Shown piece after piece: positions 49,554 through 59,666 of a DNA stretch of 64,000 nt. A program made the position numbers and the translations under genes. Under the pieces are notes generated by a model. That model was not told the DNA's origin. It searched no databases and saw only the letters and a program-made list of their open reading frames with translations. The stretch comes from Runella limosa DSM 17973 (GTDB taxonomy: Bacteria; Bacteroidota; Bacteroidia; Cytophagales; Spirosomataceae): NCBI RefSeq assembly GCF_000482465.1, contig NZ_AXVJ01000025.1, positions 248,001 through 312,000 on the forward strand. Reading direction: 5' to 3'. Numbering within the stretch: the stretch's first letter is position 1; each line of letters begins with the position of its first letter.

Positions 49554-51746
49554 ATGATGTATAAAAGGACTTTTTTTATTCTCTTTTTATTTCTGAAGGC
49601 TTTGGTGGGTATAGCTCAGTTTCCTCCTGTTAGAACACAAGAGGGGCAAACGTACGTCGTTCCGACTCAGTTTGACCTAAATAGATCATCCGATGAATCA
49701 TACGTCAATTCTTTGCTCGATAAGGCACGAGTAATGATCAATAGCCAACAAAAGCACCCCCCTTCGGCCCGAAAAGATACCAGTATATTACAGCTTTACA
49801 ATTACATATCCTCTATTTTTAGACAGTCAAAAGTAGCGCCTGATAGCTGTCTTTTTTACGCAAGAAAAACAATTGAGTATGCCAAAAATTGTAGGAATAC
49901 GGAATTTGAAGTGAAAGGTTTATTTCAGCAAGCACATTATCAAAGAGATATAAAATTAAATTTGGAAGAAGCTTTACGGCTTAATTTACGAGCTTATGAA
50001 ATAGTTGTAAATGCCGATCACGACCCACAAGTTCTTTGGCGAATCTGCTATAATTTAGGAGACTTATACTCAAGTGTCAAAGAATTTGAAAAATCCCTCA
50101 CTTACTTTCATCAATCGGAAACACGTATCGCACTGGGAACAGGATTGAGCAAAGCCAGTACCAATGCTTATACAGTTGCCATCTGGGAGGGCATGGCCAT
50201 GTTATATACCTATAAAAAACAGTATCAAACGGCCAATACCTACTTTGTGAAAATTTTAGAACACCTGCCTAAAATACCTTTTATAAGCTCCCATGCAGGT
50301 ATTTACGATAATTTGGCCGTATTTTATCAGTTGCAAGGTAAATACCTGCAAGCTATTGAGTATGGTAAAAAAGCTGAAACACTTTGGTTAGACCTTAAAA
50401 AACGAGAAAATCTAACCGCCACTCAAGCGAATCTAGCCAGTTGTTTTTTTGAAATTAACGATTTGCCTCAGGCACAAACTTATGCTTCTCTAGCTTTAAA
50501 ACCTCCCGCTGCCAAAAACGCCCTCAAGAAAGCCCACTACGTACTTTATCAAATTTCACAAAAACAGGCTAATTGGCAAGAAAGCTTAAAGCATTTTGAA
50601 CAATATATACTATGGCGTGATTCGCTTGATGCCAAGTTCAATGCTGAAGAGCTGTATAAAGTCCAAAGTAGGTTTGATTTAGAAAAAGCTGAATTAAAAA
50701 ATAAACAGTTAGAAGAACAGAGAGAACAAGAGTTATTAAAAATTCATCACCAAAATGAACTGGAAAAATTAAAAGCTTCCGCTGAACGGCAACGTTTTTT
50801 GGATCAGGCAGTCAGTGAAAAATTAGAACGGCAGATAGAAACACAAGCACTCAGAGAACAAGCTATTAAACAAAAAGCACTTGCATTTGAGGATAGATCA
50901 AAGCAAGAAAAACTTATTAATAACCTCCAGATTAAAGAATTTCAGCAGAATAAACTCATTGAAAGCCGTACAAGAAATACGCTTGAAGTTGGACTAGCTT
51001 TGAGTGCGCTATTGGGGTTAGTTTTATTTTGGTACAACCATAAACTAAGAACGAAAAACAAAGACTTAGAAGCCAAAAATGAAATTATCAGAGAGGTAAC
51101 TCACAAAATCCAAGCTACCGAAATCTCGGCCTTACGGGCACAGATGAATCCGCACTTTATTTTCAACTGCCTAAATTCCATCCAATTATATACAGCACAA
51201 AGCAATACAGAGAAAGCTACCGATTACCTCAACAAATTTTCCCGATTGATTCGCCTTGTTCTGGAAAACTCCCGTTCAGAGAAAGTTTCGCTCGAAAATG
51301 AGCTAGAAACCCTTCGACTTTACATGGAAATGGAAGCCATGCGTTTTCGAGGAAAAGTAAACGCCTTCATCAATATTGCTCAAAACGTTGACAAGGATTC
51401 TATTCAAATTCCACCGTTGCTTTTACAACCTTTTGTGGAAAACGCTATCTGGCACGGACTTATGCACAAAGAAGAAGGCGGAATCATCCGTATTGAAGTA
51501 ACCCAACCTCATGCGCATCTGTTGAGATTTGACATCACCGACGATGGAGTCGGGAGGGAAAAGGCCGCCGAATTTAAGAGTAAATCGGCTACTCAAAACA
51601 AATCATTCGGCATGAAAGTGACCGCCGAACGTATCGAGCTCATTAATCAACTTTATAACACGGCCACCCAAGTACAAATCATTGACCTGAAAAATAAACA
51701 GGGAGAAGCCACGGGTACAAAGGTGGTAGTAGAAATTCCAATTTAA
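49554..51746 (+). CDS. TPR-containing LytS-type sensor histidine kinase
   Basis: About 730 residues from MMYKRTFF (49554); the ORF opens 54 nt earlier. Signal or anchor (FILFLFLKALVGIAQ), then helical tetratricopeptide repeats (to about residue 380), a long coiled coil, a transmembrane helix (LEVGLALSALLGLVLFWYNH) and a His_kinase/HATPase unit. H-box RAQMNPHFIFNCLNSIQLY (His552 in the long frame), N-box LQPFVENAIWHGL and G-box DDGVGREKA are intact. Pairs with the LytTR regulator that follows 2 nt later. Confidence 0.88.
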   Translation: MMYKRTFFILFLFLKALVGIAQFPPVRTQEGQTYVVPTQFDLNRSSDESYVNSLLDKARVMINSQQKHPPSARKDTSILQLYNYISSIFRQSKVAPDSCLFYARKTIEYAKNCRNTEFEVKGLFQQAHYQRDIKLNLEEALRLNLRAYEIVVNADHDPQVLWRICYNLGDLYSSVKEFEKSLTYFHQSETRIALGTGLSKASTNAYTVAIWEGMAMLYTYKKQYQTANTYFVKILEHLPKIPFISSHAGIYDNLAVFYQLQGKYLQAIEYGKKAETLWLDLKKRENLTATQANLASCFFEINDLPQAQTYASLALKPPAAKNALKKAHYVLYQISQKQANWQESLKHFEQYILWRDSLDAKFNAEELYKVQSRFDLEKAELKNKQLEEQREQELLKIHHQNELEKLKASAERQRFLDQAVSEKLERQIETQALREQAIKQKALAFEDRSKQEKLINNLQIKEFQQNKLIESRTRNTLEVGLALSALLGLVLFWYNHKLRTKNKDLEAKNEIIREVTHKIQATEISALRAQMNPHFIFNCLNSIQLYTAQSNTEKATDYLNKFSRLIRLVLENSRSEKVSLENELETLRLYMEMEAMRFRGKVNAFINIAQNVDKDSIQIPPLLLQPFVENAIWHGLMHKEEGGIIRIEVTQPHAHLLRFDITDDGVGREKAAEFKSKSATQNKSFGMKVTAERIELINQLYNTATQVQIIDLKNKQGEATGTKVVVEIPI

Positions 51747-51748
51747 TT

Positions 51749-52492
51749 ATGAGAGCAATTATCATTGACGACGAACCCGACGCAGTGGAACTTCTCAACA
51801 TTCGACTGAATCAGAAATGCCCACAGATTGAAGTAGTCGCTACTTGCACAAGCAGTATCAAAGGAGTAGCTGCCATTATAGAGCACCGCCCCGAACTCGT
51901 TTTTTTAGACATTGAAATGCCACAAATGAACGGTTTTCAAGTATTGGAAGCCGTAGAAGGCATACCTTTTGCATTGATTTTTGTCACGGCTTATGACAAA
52001 TTTGCCCTCAAGGCATTCAAATACAGCGCCATTGACTATTTACTCAAACCCATTGACTCTCATGAGTTAACAAATGCTGTAAAAAGAATTGAACGATTCC
52101 AACATACTTCTTTTGAGCAGATTGACCACTTAAAAAAACAATTTGCCAATGCACAACGCCCACTGACAGATAAAATCGCGCTGCCTTATCAAAACGGAGT
52201 AACGTTTGTAAGCATAAAAGATGTAATCTACTGCGAATCCGACGATAGTTATACAAAGTTTTTCTTAACTAATGGGCAAAACTGCTTAGTGACAAAAACC
52301 CTCAAAGAAATTCAAGAACTACTAGAAGAGCGAGGTTTCTTGCGCATTCATCGTCAATACCTTATTAATCTCGACCACATTAAAAAGTTTTACAAGGGCG
52401 AAGGTTCTTACATAATAATGACAAACAATCAATCCATTCCTGTATCTCGATTACACAAAGAGCGCCTCTCAGAGCATTTTAAGTGGCTTTAG
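51749..52492 (+). CDS. LytTR-family response regulator
   Basis: This 247-residue protein has receiver domain residues 1-120 with DD in IIIDDEPD and the phospho-acceptor Asp54 in LVFLDIEMPQMNG; Lys in LLKPID. The C-terminal LytTR DNA-binding domain (KIALPYQNGVTFVSIKDVIY, RQYLINLDHIKKFY, IPVSRLHKERLSEHF) is complete. The target sites cannot be predicted. Confidence 0.9.
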   Translation: MRAIIIDDEPDAVELLNIRLNQKCPQIEVVATCTSSIKGVAAIIEHRPELVFLDIEMPQMNGFQVLEAVEGIPFALIFVTAYDKFALKAFKYSAIDYLLKPIDSHELTNAVKRIERFQHTSFEQIDHLKKQFANAQRPLTDKIALPYQNGVTFVSIKDVIYCESDDSYTKFFLTNGQNCLVTKTLKEIQELLEERGFLRIHRQYLINLDHIKKFYKGEGSYIIMTNNQSIPVSRLHKERLSEHFKWL

Positions 52493-52505
52493 TAAAATCC
52501 CCCCA

Positions 52506-53618
52506 CTACACCTTCACAAAAATCTTGTGGCGGTACATGACGTACAACATCAACCACACCAACAGCAAACCGCCCAAGGCATTGAAAACCTCATGCCACG
52601 GCTCAGGGGCGTGACCGTACAACCCCGCAAATAGCAATCGGGAGGTTTCGCCAAAACTGATAAAACGGCAGGCCAAGTAAATCACCAACGAGTTCATCCC
52701 AATTACTTTGAAGAAAAACGTCCAGCCCGTATATTGTTTGACGTCGATAATCCAGTAGAAAAGCACCACCATCAAAAAGGCCATTCCGCCCGTTAAAAGA
52801 ATAAATGAACTCGACCACAAGTGTTTGTTGATGGGAAAAAAGGGCGACCACGCCAACCCCGCCACTACCCCAATGACGCCCATCAGACTCAGTTGTTTCA
52901 GTTTTTGAGCGACTGAAATAGTCATATTTTGAAGAATATCTCCCGCCAAGCAGCCGAAAATCGTCAAACAAGTGGCCGATAGCTGCGTCGTCATGGCAAG
53001 TTCGTCGTAGGTCTTTTGTTTGAGACGCCCAGGCATAAAAGTACGGTCGAGCCAACCCACTAAATTCCCTTCAAACGTCAAATCGCCTGCCTGAAAACCT
53101 GGCGCGGGAATGAGCATCAGCACCGAAAAATAAAGCACTAAAATTCCCAACGCAATGTAGAGCATTTGTGTCCACGTAAAACGCATATACAACAAAGCCA
53201 CCAAAAACGTAGCAATCCCAATCCGCCCCAAGACGGTTCCGTAGCGGATATGAGCAGGGTCGAAAATGTCAACGGGGGCGTTTTTGTCCAAAATCCCCAA
53301 CACAAACAAAATCAACATTCGCTTGAAGACTTTTTTGGTCAGCTCGGCTTGCGATACGCCTTTGGCCAAACCACTTTTGAGGCTAAACGCCAAAGATACG
53401 CCCGCCATAAAGAGAAACAGCGGAAAAATGAAGTCATAAAACGTAAAGCCGTTCCAGTCAGGGTGGTGAAATTGCGCGGCAATCGCGTCAATAAACGCAA
53501 AACCTGTTTTGCCCCCTAACAAATACAAAAAAGCCCCTCCACCCGAAATCATGAGCATATCAAACCCACGGAGGGCATCGAGCGAAGCCAATCGGCTCGG
53601 TTGAGTAACGGTGTTCAT
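52506..53618 (-). CDS. DUF5009 / heparan-alpha-glucosaminide N-acetyltransferase-like membrane protein
   Basis: This 370-residue protein has about 10 transmembrane helices. The N-terminal motif SLDALRGFDMLMISGGGAF and the loop FHHPDWNGFTFYDFIFPLFL are diagnostic of this acyltransferase family (HGSNAT-like), which moves acetyl groups to glycans across the membrane. The start overlaps the sialidase stop (ATGA), so the two are an operon for host- or environment-derived glycans. Confidence 0.85.
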   Translation of the reverse strand: MNTVTQPSRLASLDALRGFDMLMISGGGAFLYLLGGKTGFAFIDAIAAQFHHPDWNGFTFYDFIFPLFLFMAGVSLAFSLKSGLAKGVSQAELTKKVFKRMLILFVLGILDKNAPVDIFDPAHIRYGTVLGRIGIATFLVALLYMRFTWTQMLYIALGILVLYFSVLMLIPAPGFQAGDLTFEGNLVGWLDRTFMPGRLKQKTYDELAMTTQLSATCLTIFGCLAGDILQNMTISVAQKLKQLSLMGVIGVVAGLAWSPFFPINKHLWSSSFILLTGGMAFLMVVLFYWIIDVKQYTGWTFFFKVIGMNSLVIYLACRFISFGETSRLLFAGLYGHAPEPWHEVFNALGGLLLVWLMLYVMYRHKIFVKV

Positions 53619-54778
53619 TTTTTTCTAAATTTTTTAATGCGGTGAAAGGTTAGGAAATTGGCGTCGTGGTTGTTGTGCGCTCCTCCTACGCCATCGTCAT
53701 AGGCCGTGCGCGACAAAAACACAATATGTCTGCCCTCAAAAAGCCAGTCCACGTACTGAAAGCCGTGTTTCAGGACATCTGGATGTTGAAGAACTACTTT
53801 GTGTAATCTCCAGTGAATCAGGTCTTCCGAACTAAAAAGTGCTTGGGTATTGCGGATACTGGCAGGGTTTCGTTTGGGGTTTGCCTCTTTGATTTCTTGA
53901 GGAATATAATTGGCAAGTGTCCAGTAGCGCTTGGATTTTGGGTCAAAACGAATCGTGAATTTTTTACTTCCACCTGGGAAGTTGACAAAGTCTTTGGCAG
54001 GGTCAAACGTCGCATTTTTTCCATCGGCACTGATGTGGACAAAAGCAGCCTTCTCTTCCAAGGTGCTTTTATCGTCAACGCGTAAAATATCCAGCAACTC
54101 GCCTTGCGGCGTCACGACGGCATTTCCCTCTATCCACCCTCCAAAATTCCCGCCCAAAAGCGTCGAATCATAGCGCAGGACATTGCTGTGGCTCCAGCTC
54201 GAAGCTTTCATTGGGTCGGCATCCAACGGCATCGACATCATGAACGCGCCATAGCGTTTTCCCCATTTTTTAATCGACCCCATGGCGTCCTCCATAGCGC
54301 GCCACAAGCGCCCGTTGTGTTCAATCAGCGGAACAGGAGCGCAGTGATACTCTCCTGCCAACAATAACCCGTTGTCGCCGTCGGTTGGGGTAGTCCAAGT
54401 TTGGCCATTGTCGAGCGATTTTCGAATGATGGTATTTCCGTGATGTTTACTTGTTCCTAAAAAATAGAGGTTTCCTTGATGTACAAAAAGTTTTGACCAA
54501 AACTGACCGTTGATGGTTGAAATTTGAGTCCAAGTTTTGCCTTTGTCGGTAGAGCGATAAATGCACGAAACGGGGCTTTCAAATTCTTTGGATTGGGGGC
54601 CAAACAGGTCGTGCGAGGCTAGGTAATCTCCGTTAGCAAGTCGGCAAATACTCGGCGAGCCAATGTACAAACCCGAAGACGCTGGGCTGTAAGCGACTTT
54701 ACTTCCTGGAACTTGGGCAATACCCCATTGAAACAAACAAACCAGTAAAAACCAGCTCGCAACAAGCGTTTTTCTCAT
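53615..54778 (-). CDS. Sialidase-fold secreted protein
   Basis: This 387-residue protein has a signal peptide MRKTLVASWFLLVCLFQWGIAQ. Six-bladed propeller with Asp boxes STDKGKTWTQ and SLDNGQTWTT. SPSICRLANGDYLASHDLFG opens the catalytic region; the arginine triad of sialidases is not obvious. May be an exo-sialidase or another BNR-propeller glycosidase. Its first six codons are duplicated upstream at 56770. Confidence 0.75.
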   Translation of the reverse strand: MRKTLVASWFLLVCLFQWGIAQVPGSKVAYSPASSGLYIGSPSICRLANGDYLASHDLFGPQSKEFESPVSCIYRSTDKGKTWTQISTINGQFWSKLFVHQGNLYFLGTSKHHGNTIIRKSLDNGQTWTTPTDGDNGLLLAGEYHCAPVPLIEHNGRLWRAMEDAMGSIKKWGKRYGAFMMSMPLDADPMKASSWSHSNVLRYDSTLLGGNFGGWIEGNAVVTPQGELLDILRVDDKSTLEEKAAFVHISADGKNATFDPAKDFVNFPGGSKKFTIRFDPKSKRYWTLANYIPQEIKEANPKRNPASIRNTQALFSSEDLIHWRLHKVVLQHPDVLKHGFQYVDWLFEGRHIVFLSRTAYDDGVGGAHNNHDANFLTFHRIKKFRKK

Positions 54779-54953
54779 GTCAGACGTAGATTAGAAGGGT
54801 GCGTGCTCTTAAAAGCAACATCATCTCTACAAATACCTCTGAAATAGCGGTTTCGGCTAGTGGGGAAGCGGAAATAAATTATCCTATTTGCCTATTTTTT
54901 TGAGTAGTAATATAAAAATTTAGACTGACACTACCTCAGATAAATAACAAGTT

Positions 54954-55158
54954 CAGGTTGAACGCATTAAAAAAAGTAGCCTCAGCGAGGCTAAATCTTA
55001 GTAGAAAAAAAAGGGCAAAGGCCATCCCAAAGCCCCATCGGGGTGACATCTTTCATCGAACACCGGCCGCCCGATGGGGATTTGATTCATTTTTCTACTG
55101 AGAGGTAGCTCCTCTGGAGCAATCAATAGACACTCTATATTTTAATGTGTTCAACCTG
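54954..55158. mobile_element. 205-bp MITE with 19-bp terminal inverted repeats
   Basis: Ends CAGGTTGAACGCATTAAAA (54954) and TTTTAATGTGTTCAACCTG (55140-55158) match at 18 of 19 positions. A 9-bp target duplication TAACAAGTT flanks it (54945-54953, 55159-55167). The interior has two nested palindromes (TAGCCTC/GAGGCTA; CCCCATCGGG/CCCGATGGGG) but no ORF. The right duplication overlaps the downstream gene's stop codon. Confidence 0.85.
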
Positions 55159-55165
55159 TAACAAG

Positions 55166-56707
55166 TTAAGGCTGGACTAAACGTATAAAAAACATATCGG
55201 TCAGTGAGTTGGCATTTTTGAGCCTAGTATTGCCTATTATAGATTCACCAACATATTGTCCTGTAAGATATATATTTTTATTTTGACCAATGGCCATATT
55301 GCTAATTACATCACTATTTTTTCCTCCTCCACTTATAACCCATTCAGCAGGATAATTATTAGCATATTTAGCCACAAAAAAGTCGAAACCTCCTGCAGAA
55401 GAGATTATTTTAGGTACGAATGATTTTATGATTGCATTTCCTATAAACCCACCAGCCAAATACACCGCTCCATCATCATCAGCAGTAAGCGAAACACCAC
55501 CTAGAAAATCTCCTTGTGTTTCAAAAGCCGCAACGACATTTGTTTCTGAGAATCGGGCCAAAAAAACTTGATATGTGTTTAGATTACCTATTAATTTATA
55601 GTCCCCCAAAGCCGCAGTAGCTTGAAAACGCCCTGCTACATAAATATCGTCTCGATTAGTAGCAATAACTCTAACACCTTCAACATTTCCTCGCAAGTTA
55701 TTCACATTACCATGTGCCTGAAAAACAGACACAAAATCTCCGTTAGAAGAATAACGAGCTAAGTACATATTTTGATTTCCAAGTGTTTCTAAAATTTTAT
55801 TCCCAATACTGAATTTTCCTACGAAAGTTCCAGTAATATAGATTTGATTCTGTGAACTGATAGCAACACCTCTACAAGAGTCAAAATTGTTTCCTTCACT
55901 ACCGCCCTGACGAACCCAACGAAATGCTCCTTCTGAAGTATATGAAGCTAAAAAAAAATCACTACTTCCGACTGAAGTCAAAGTAGTATTTTCAAAAGTA
56001 GCAGAATCAAAAAAAGTACCAACAACATATAAATTATCGTTCCTGTCCAACCCAAGGTCATAAATCAACAATGAATTGGTGCTATTTATTCTTCTTACCC
56101 ACAAGGGCAAGCCTTCGGATGAAAACTTAGCCACAAAACCTTCTGCTTTACCAGTTGAAGCGGAAAGCGTTTCTATTCCAAAATTTACGCTATCCCTGAA
56201 AACGCCCGCTATGAGTAATTCACCTGTAGAACTTAAACATAAACGGCTCACATTTGCTCCAATCCCTGTATTTGAAGCAACCTGTTTTACCCACAAAATT
56301 TTACCTGTCTTACTATATTTTGCCAAGAAAAGAGCAGAAGTATCTGGTGCTACAATTGATAAAGAATCAAAAATAGCGGTCAGATTAAAAATCCCTACGA
56401 CATAGATATTATTGTTTTTATCAACAACAATATCTTCACCAATGTCAGAAAAAAGCCCTCCTCCCCTCCAAGCAGCCATTACTGGATTTTTTTCATCAAC
56501 ACCTAATGCCATCCATTTTATCCCATTATATACCCGTAAAACATTAAACGTCGTGTCAAAAATAGCATCCCCTCTCGTTGGTGATGTAAATTGATTAATT
56601 TCTTCGTATGATTTTTTGGGAAAGCTTATAGTATTTGGGGTTATAACTTGAGCGTTAAGGCTTAACGCTATAGGAATAAACAAAAGAATAGTAAAAAACA
56701 ATTTCAT
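55166..56707 (-). CDS. Secreted SBBP-type beta-propeller protein
   Basis: This 513-residue protein has a signal peptide MKLFFTILLFIPIALSLNAQ, then seven blades of the type GLPLWVRRINS / NLYVVGTFFDSATFENTTL, the SBBP/Kelch-like propeller of Bacteroidota. It ends without a T9SS signal. A/T-rich compared with its neighbours, supporting recent acquisition. Adhesion or matrix role likely; none proven. Confidence 0.75.
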   Translation of the reverse strand: MKLFFTILLFIPIALSLNAQVITPNTISFPKKSYEEINQFTSPTRGDAIFDTTFNVLRVYNGIKWMALGVDEKNPVMAAWRGGGLFSDIGEDIVVDKNNNIYVVGIFNLTAIFDSLSIVAPDTSALFLAKYSKTGKILWVKQVASNTGIGANVSRLCLSSTGELLIAGVFRDSVNFGIETLSASTGKAEGFVAKFSSEGLPLWVRRINSTNSLLIYDLGLDRNDNLYVVGTFFDSATFENTTLTSVGSSDFFLASYTSEGAFRWVRQGGSEGNNFDSCRGVAISSQNQIYITGTFVGKFSIGNKILETLGNQNMYLARYSSNGDFVSVFQAHGNVNNLRGNVEGVRVIATNRDDIYVAGRFQATAALGDYKLIGNLNTYQVFLARFSETNVVAAFETQGDFLGGVSLTADDDGAVYLAGGFIGNAIIKSFVPKIISSAGGFDFFVAKYANNYPAEWVISGGGKNSDVISNMAIGQNKNIYLTGQYVGESIIGNTRLKNANSLTDMFFIRLVQP

Positions 56708-56817
56708 AATAATATACTTTATTAGTTCTGCTTATGAAGATAGCATAACATCAGTACATTTCATAATAAAACAAGCGTTTTTCTCATGTCAAACGTAGAT
56801 TAGAAGGGTGTGTGCTC

Positions 56818-57429
56818 TTACCGCCAATTATCAATCTTAAGTTGGCGAAAAAACGTTTCTTCCTCAATCTCCCGAACTTGTCCAGGTTGTAAATCTTCCA
56901 ACGACAGATTTTCGATGGAGAGCCGAATCAGACGCTGGCAACGGTGATTGATGGCCGATACCATTTTTCGTATTTGGCGAAACTTCCCTTCGGTCATTGT
57001 GATGAGGAGCCAAGTATGCGGGATTCGCTCGTCAAACTCGTAGCCACTTTGAAACAAATTGGTCGGTTTCTCAACGATTTCTACTTCGCAGGGGGCTGTG
57101 ACATACAGTTCTTCGGTACCGCGAATGCGAATCGCAACTCCCTCGCGGAGGCGTTGAAGGTTTTCTGGACTCACCACTTTATAGACCTGCACTAAGTAGC
57201 TACGCTTGTGGGTGGTTTCGCCTTGGAAGAGCAATCTGGTTACTTTTTTGTTGGTTGTGAGCAGCAATAACCCTTCCGAAATGCCATCGAGCCGCCCAAT
57301 CGGGTGTGTTCCTATGGGAAAATCAAACGCCAACTCGTCCAGCTTGCGCGCGTCAGCAGGCCCTATAAACTGCGAAAGCATATTATAGGGCTTGTTGAGC
57401 ACAAAATAGCGGTGCGAAGCCTCAGTCAT
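56818..57429 (-). CDS. rRNA pseudouridine synthase, RluE/F-type (RsuA superfamily)
   Basis: This 203-residue protein starts at ATG 57429. HRYFVLNKPYNMLSQF opens the catalytic domain, IGRLDGISEGLLLLTTN contains the catalytic Asp (GRLD), and RKMVSAINHRCQRLIRLSI is the RNA-binding tail. No S4 domain, as in RluE. It lies 8 nt after the LuxC-like gene. Confidence 0.85.
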   Translation of the reverse strand: MTEASHRYFVLNKPYNMLSQFIGPADARKLDELAFDFPIGTHPIGRLDGISEGLLLLTTNKKVTRLLFQGETTHKRSYLVQVYKVVSPENLQRLREGVAIRIRGTEELYVTAPCEVEIVEKPTNLFQSGYEFDERIPHTWLLITMTEGKFRQIRKMVSAINHRCQRLIRLSIENLSLEDLQPGQVREIEEETFFRQLKIDNWR

Positions 57430-57437
57430 CAGTTCAG

Positions 57438-58460
57438 TTACAGGCTTGTTAAAAATGCCATGGTGTCCACGCCATCGGCATAGTCCGAAAGCGTTGGGGC
57501 TTGGGCTTGTCCCAACGGTAGGCTGTTGGGAAACCAACCATTTTGCGAAACAATGCACTGAATTTTTTCGGATTGAGTGGCAAGATTCGCGGCAAGCTCT
57601 TCTGCCGAAGTATATGTTTCATAAAACAATACCGAAATCGGCGAAACCAACGACTCCGATTTTCGCATCATCAAGAATCCATTGTCGAAATGCGGCTCAC
57701 GGTTCACCAAATACACCGATTTGTTATACTCATAATTATTGAAGTACTTGTGGTGATTGATGTACGTACTTGCCTTGGGTTCAATGGTTTCGTAGAAAGT
57801 ATCAAACCGATAACCCTCTGGTACATAGACCTTGGAAACATTGCGACAACCAAGCCCAAAATACTGAAGCACATCCCGCCCAAAAGCATCGAGTTCTTCG
57901 GTCGTTTCGGTACCATTGAGCACGCCCACCGACGTCCGATTGCGGCGAATGATGTGGGGTTTCTTTGAAAAATAATATTCAAAATAACGGGCGGTGTTAT
58001 CGCTACCCGTGGCAATAAAAGCGTCGGCGTCGTTGAGGCGTTCGGCTACGGTGATACGTTCTGCCAAAGTAGGGTCGATTTCCTTCAATTGTTGCATCAA
58101 AAACAACATCAACACGCGATCGTCGGCACTGAGTTTGGCCAGTAAATGATGTCCACTCAACAGAACGCACAACATATCGTGAAAACCCACGGCGGGAATA
58201 TTTCCTGCCATCACAACCCCGATTTTTTGCGGCGTCACTTCTTCCGACATGGCCAAAGCGGAATACGACTGCAACCACTGCCGAAGTGTCTCTTCTTCCA
58301 AATAGGCCGAAGCAATAGACCGCAGCGATTCTGTCACAAACTCAGGCGTAAACCAGTGGTTTTGTGAATGAGCACGGTACGTGATTTCTTCAATGGCGTT
58401 TGTTTTGAGTAATTTTCCTAAGGAAACAAACGGAGCTATGCGTTTTTCGAGATTATTCAT
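57438..58460 (-). CDS. Acyl-CoA reductase (LuxC-like)
   Basis: This 340-residue protein starts at ATG 58460. NPHW-type N-terminus, then GVVMAGNIPAVGFHDMLCVL (nucleotide-binding loop), DADAFIATGSDNTARYFEYY, LNGTETTEELDAFGRDVLQYF and GLGCRNVSKVYVPEGY with the active-site Cys. Reduces acyl-CoA to aldehyde using NADPH. Divergent from a dicluster ferredoxin, a pair found across Bacteroidota. Confidence 0.85.
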   Translation of the reverse strand: MNNLEKRIAPFVSLGKLLKTNAIEEITYRAHSQNHWFTPEFVTESLRSIASAYLEEETLRQWLQSYSALAMSEEVTPQKIGVVMAGNIPAVGFHDMLCVLLSGHHLLAKLSADDRVLMLFLMQQLKEIDPTLAERITVAERLNDADAFIATGSDNTARYFEYYFSKKPHIIRRNRTSVGVLNGTETTEELDAFGRDVLQYFGLGCRNVSKVYVPEGYRFDTFYETIEPKASTYINHHKYFNNYEYNKSVYLVNREPHFDNGFLMMRKSESLVSPISVLFYETYTSAEELAANLATQSEKIQCIVSQNGWFPNSLPLGQAQAPTLSDYADGVDTMAFLTSL

Positions 58461-58592
58461 TGAACTATTTATAGGAAAAGTACAAATAAAATAAGAAATA
58501 TATTTTTTGTACCCCAACCGAAACTTTAAATAAGTAAATTTGTTTTTTAATTGCGAATGCAAATATCCCAAAACTAAACGATACTCTGCAAT

Positions 58593-58940
58593 ATGGCTAT
58601 CATGATTACTGACGAATGCATCAACTGTGGTGCATGTGAGCCAGAATGTCCGAATACTGCAATATACGAAGGAGGTGTAGAATGGACCTTCGCGGGAGGA
58701 ACTGCCCTTGAAGAAATCGACTACGGCGACGGAACCGTTGTCAGTGCAAAAGTAAAGCAAAAACCTGTTTCAGACGAGTTTTACTATATCGTAACCGATA
58801 AGTGTACAGAATGCGTAGGTTTCCACGAAGAACCACAATGCGCCGCTGTATGTCCTGTTGATTGCTGTATTCCAGACCCTGACAACGAAGAAGAGGACGA
58901 AACGCTTCTTGCGAAAAAAGCCTGGATGCACGGCGAGTAG
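58593..58940 (+). CDS. 4Fe-4S dicluster ferredoxin
   Basis: This 115-residue protein has cluster 1 ligands [12 protein letters not shown] and, after an insertion, cluster 2 ligands [18 protein letters not shown]. Acidic C-terminus. Electron carrier. Promoter box TAAATTTG at 58535-58542. Confidence 0.9.
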   Translation: MAIMITDECINCGACEPECPNTAIYEGGVEWTFAGGTALEEIDYGDGTVVSAKVKQKPVSDEFYYIVTDKCTECVGFHEEPQCAAVCPVDCCIPDPDNEEEDETLLAKKAWMHGE

Positions 58941-58976
58941 TCGGGCAACGACATTACATTTTGACACCAATATGCA

Positions 58977-59006
58977 AAAGCCGCTCCGTTCGCGAAGCGG
59001 CTTTTT
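58977..59006 (+). terminator. Ferredoxin terminator
   Basis: AAAAGCCGCT...AGCGGCTTTT around CCGTTCGCGA with a T6 tail. Confidence 0.85.
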
Positions 59007-59037
59007 TGTTTCTACGGCTTGACTAATGATTCATCGG

Positions 59038-59520
59038 CTAGTCTTTATGGTCGATGTTTTCAAGAATTTTAAGCGCTTCTTTTTCGGCTTCTTCGTCTTT
59101 GTCGTCAAACGTGATTACGATAAAAAAGTTGGTGCGGCTTTTGAGATCGACCACTCCCGCCAGCATTACTCGGTCACCATCTTTAAATCCTTCTACGTAA
59201 TAGCCCGCAAAGTCGCCGTTTTTGAACGCTTCTTCTTCATCCACTTCTTGTAACTTGAGCTCTTTGGCAAGCTCAACCGTCGCTTCGTCCATGTCTTCTA
59301 CCGCAAGTTTTTTCTGGTTCCAGATGTACATGAACAATTCCATGCCATCGCCTTTCATTTCAAACTCGTTGCTGGTATTTTTTACAATTTTAAAATCGCG
59401 CGGAACCGTGATTTCGATGTTATATTGCTCCCAATAATAGGTCTTATCGACCACGGAAGTAAAGGCAAAAAAGGAGCTGATAACTGCTAACGGAAGCAGC
59501 ATTCGGAAAATGTTTTTCAT
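59038..59520 (-). CDS. Secreted hypothetical protein
   Basis: This 160-residue protein has a signal peptide (MKNIFRMLLPLAVISSFFAF), then a small alpha/beta domain (YNIEITVPRDFKIVKNTSNE, GVVDLKSRTNFFIVITFDDK) and an acidic end. Family unknown, periplasmic. Confidence 0.7.
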   Translation of the reverse strand: MKNIFRMLLPLAVISSFFAFTSVVDKTYYWEQYNIEITVPRDFKIVKNTSNEFEMKGDGMELFMYIWNQKKLAVEDMDEATVELAKELKLQEVDEEEAFKNGDFAGYYVEGFKDGDRVMLAGVVDLKSRTNFFIVITFDDKDEEAEKEALKILENIDHKD

Positions 59521-59666
59521 ACAGGTAAATTAGCTGAGGTTAATTGGTAAAGTTAGAGAAAGTTCAAGCCGTGAGTTGAACAAACGAAAGTAAATATATT
59601 CTCATTATCAACCAAATATGTATCACTTCAACATATAAAGGTATATTTTACTCCTTTTTTTCTTCC

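Larger units (their letters stand above)
54761..56820. repeat. 51-bp direct repeats (54761-54811 and 56770-56820) flanking an insert
   Basis: The two copies (49/51 identical) both contain the sialidase start region and upstream DNA. The 2-kb segment between them carries the 513-residue propeller gene and a MITE, indicating insertion of the segment with duplication of the target. Confidence 0.85.
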
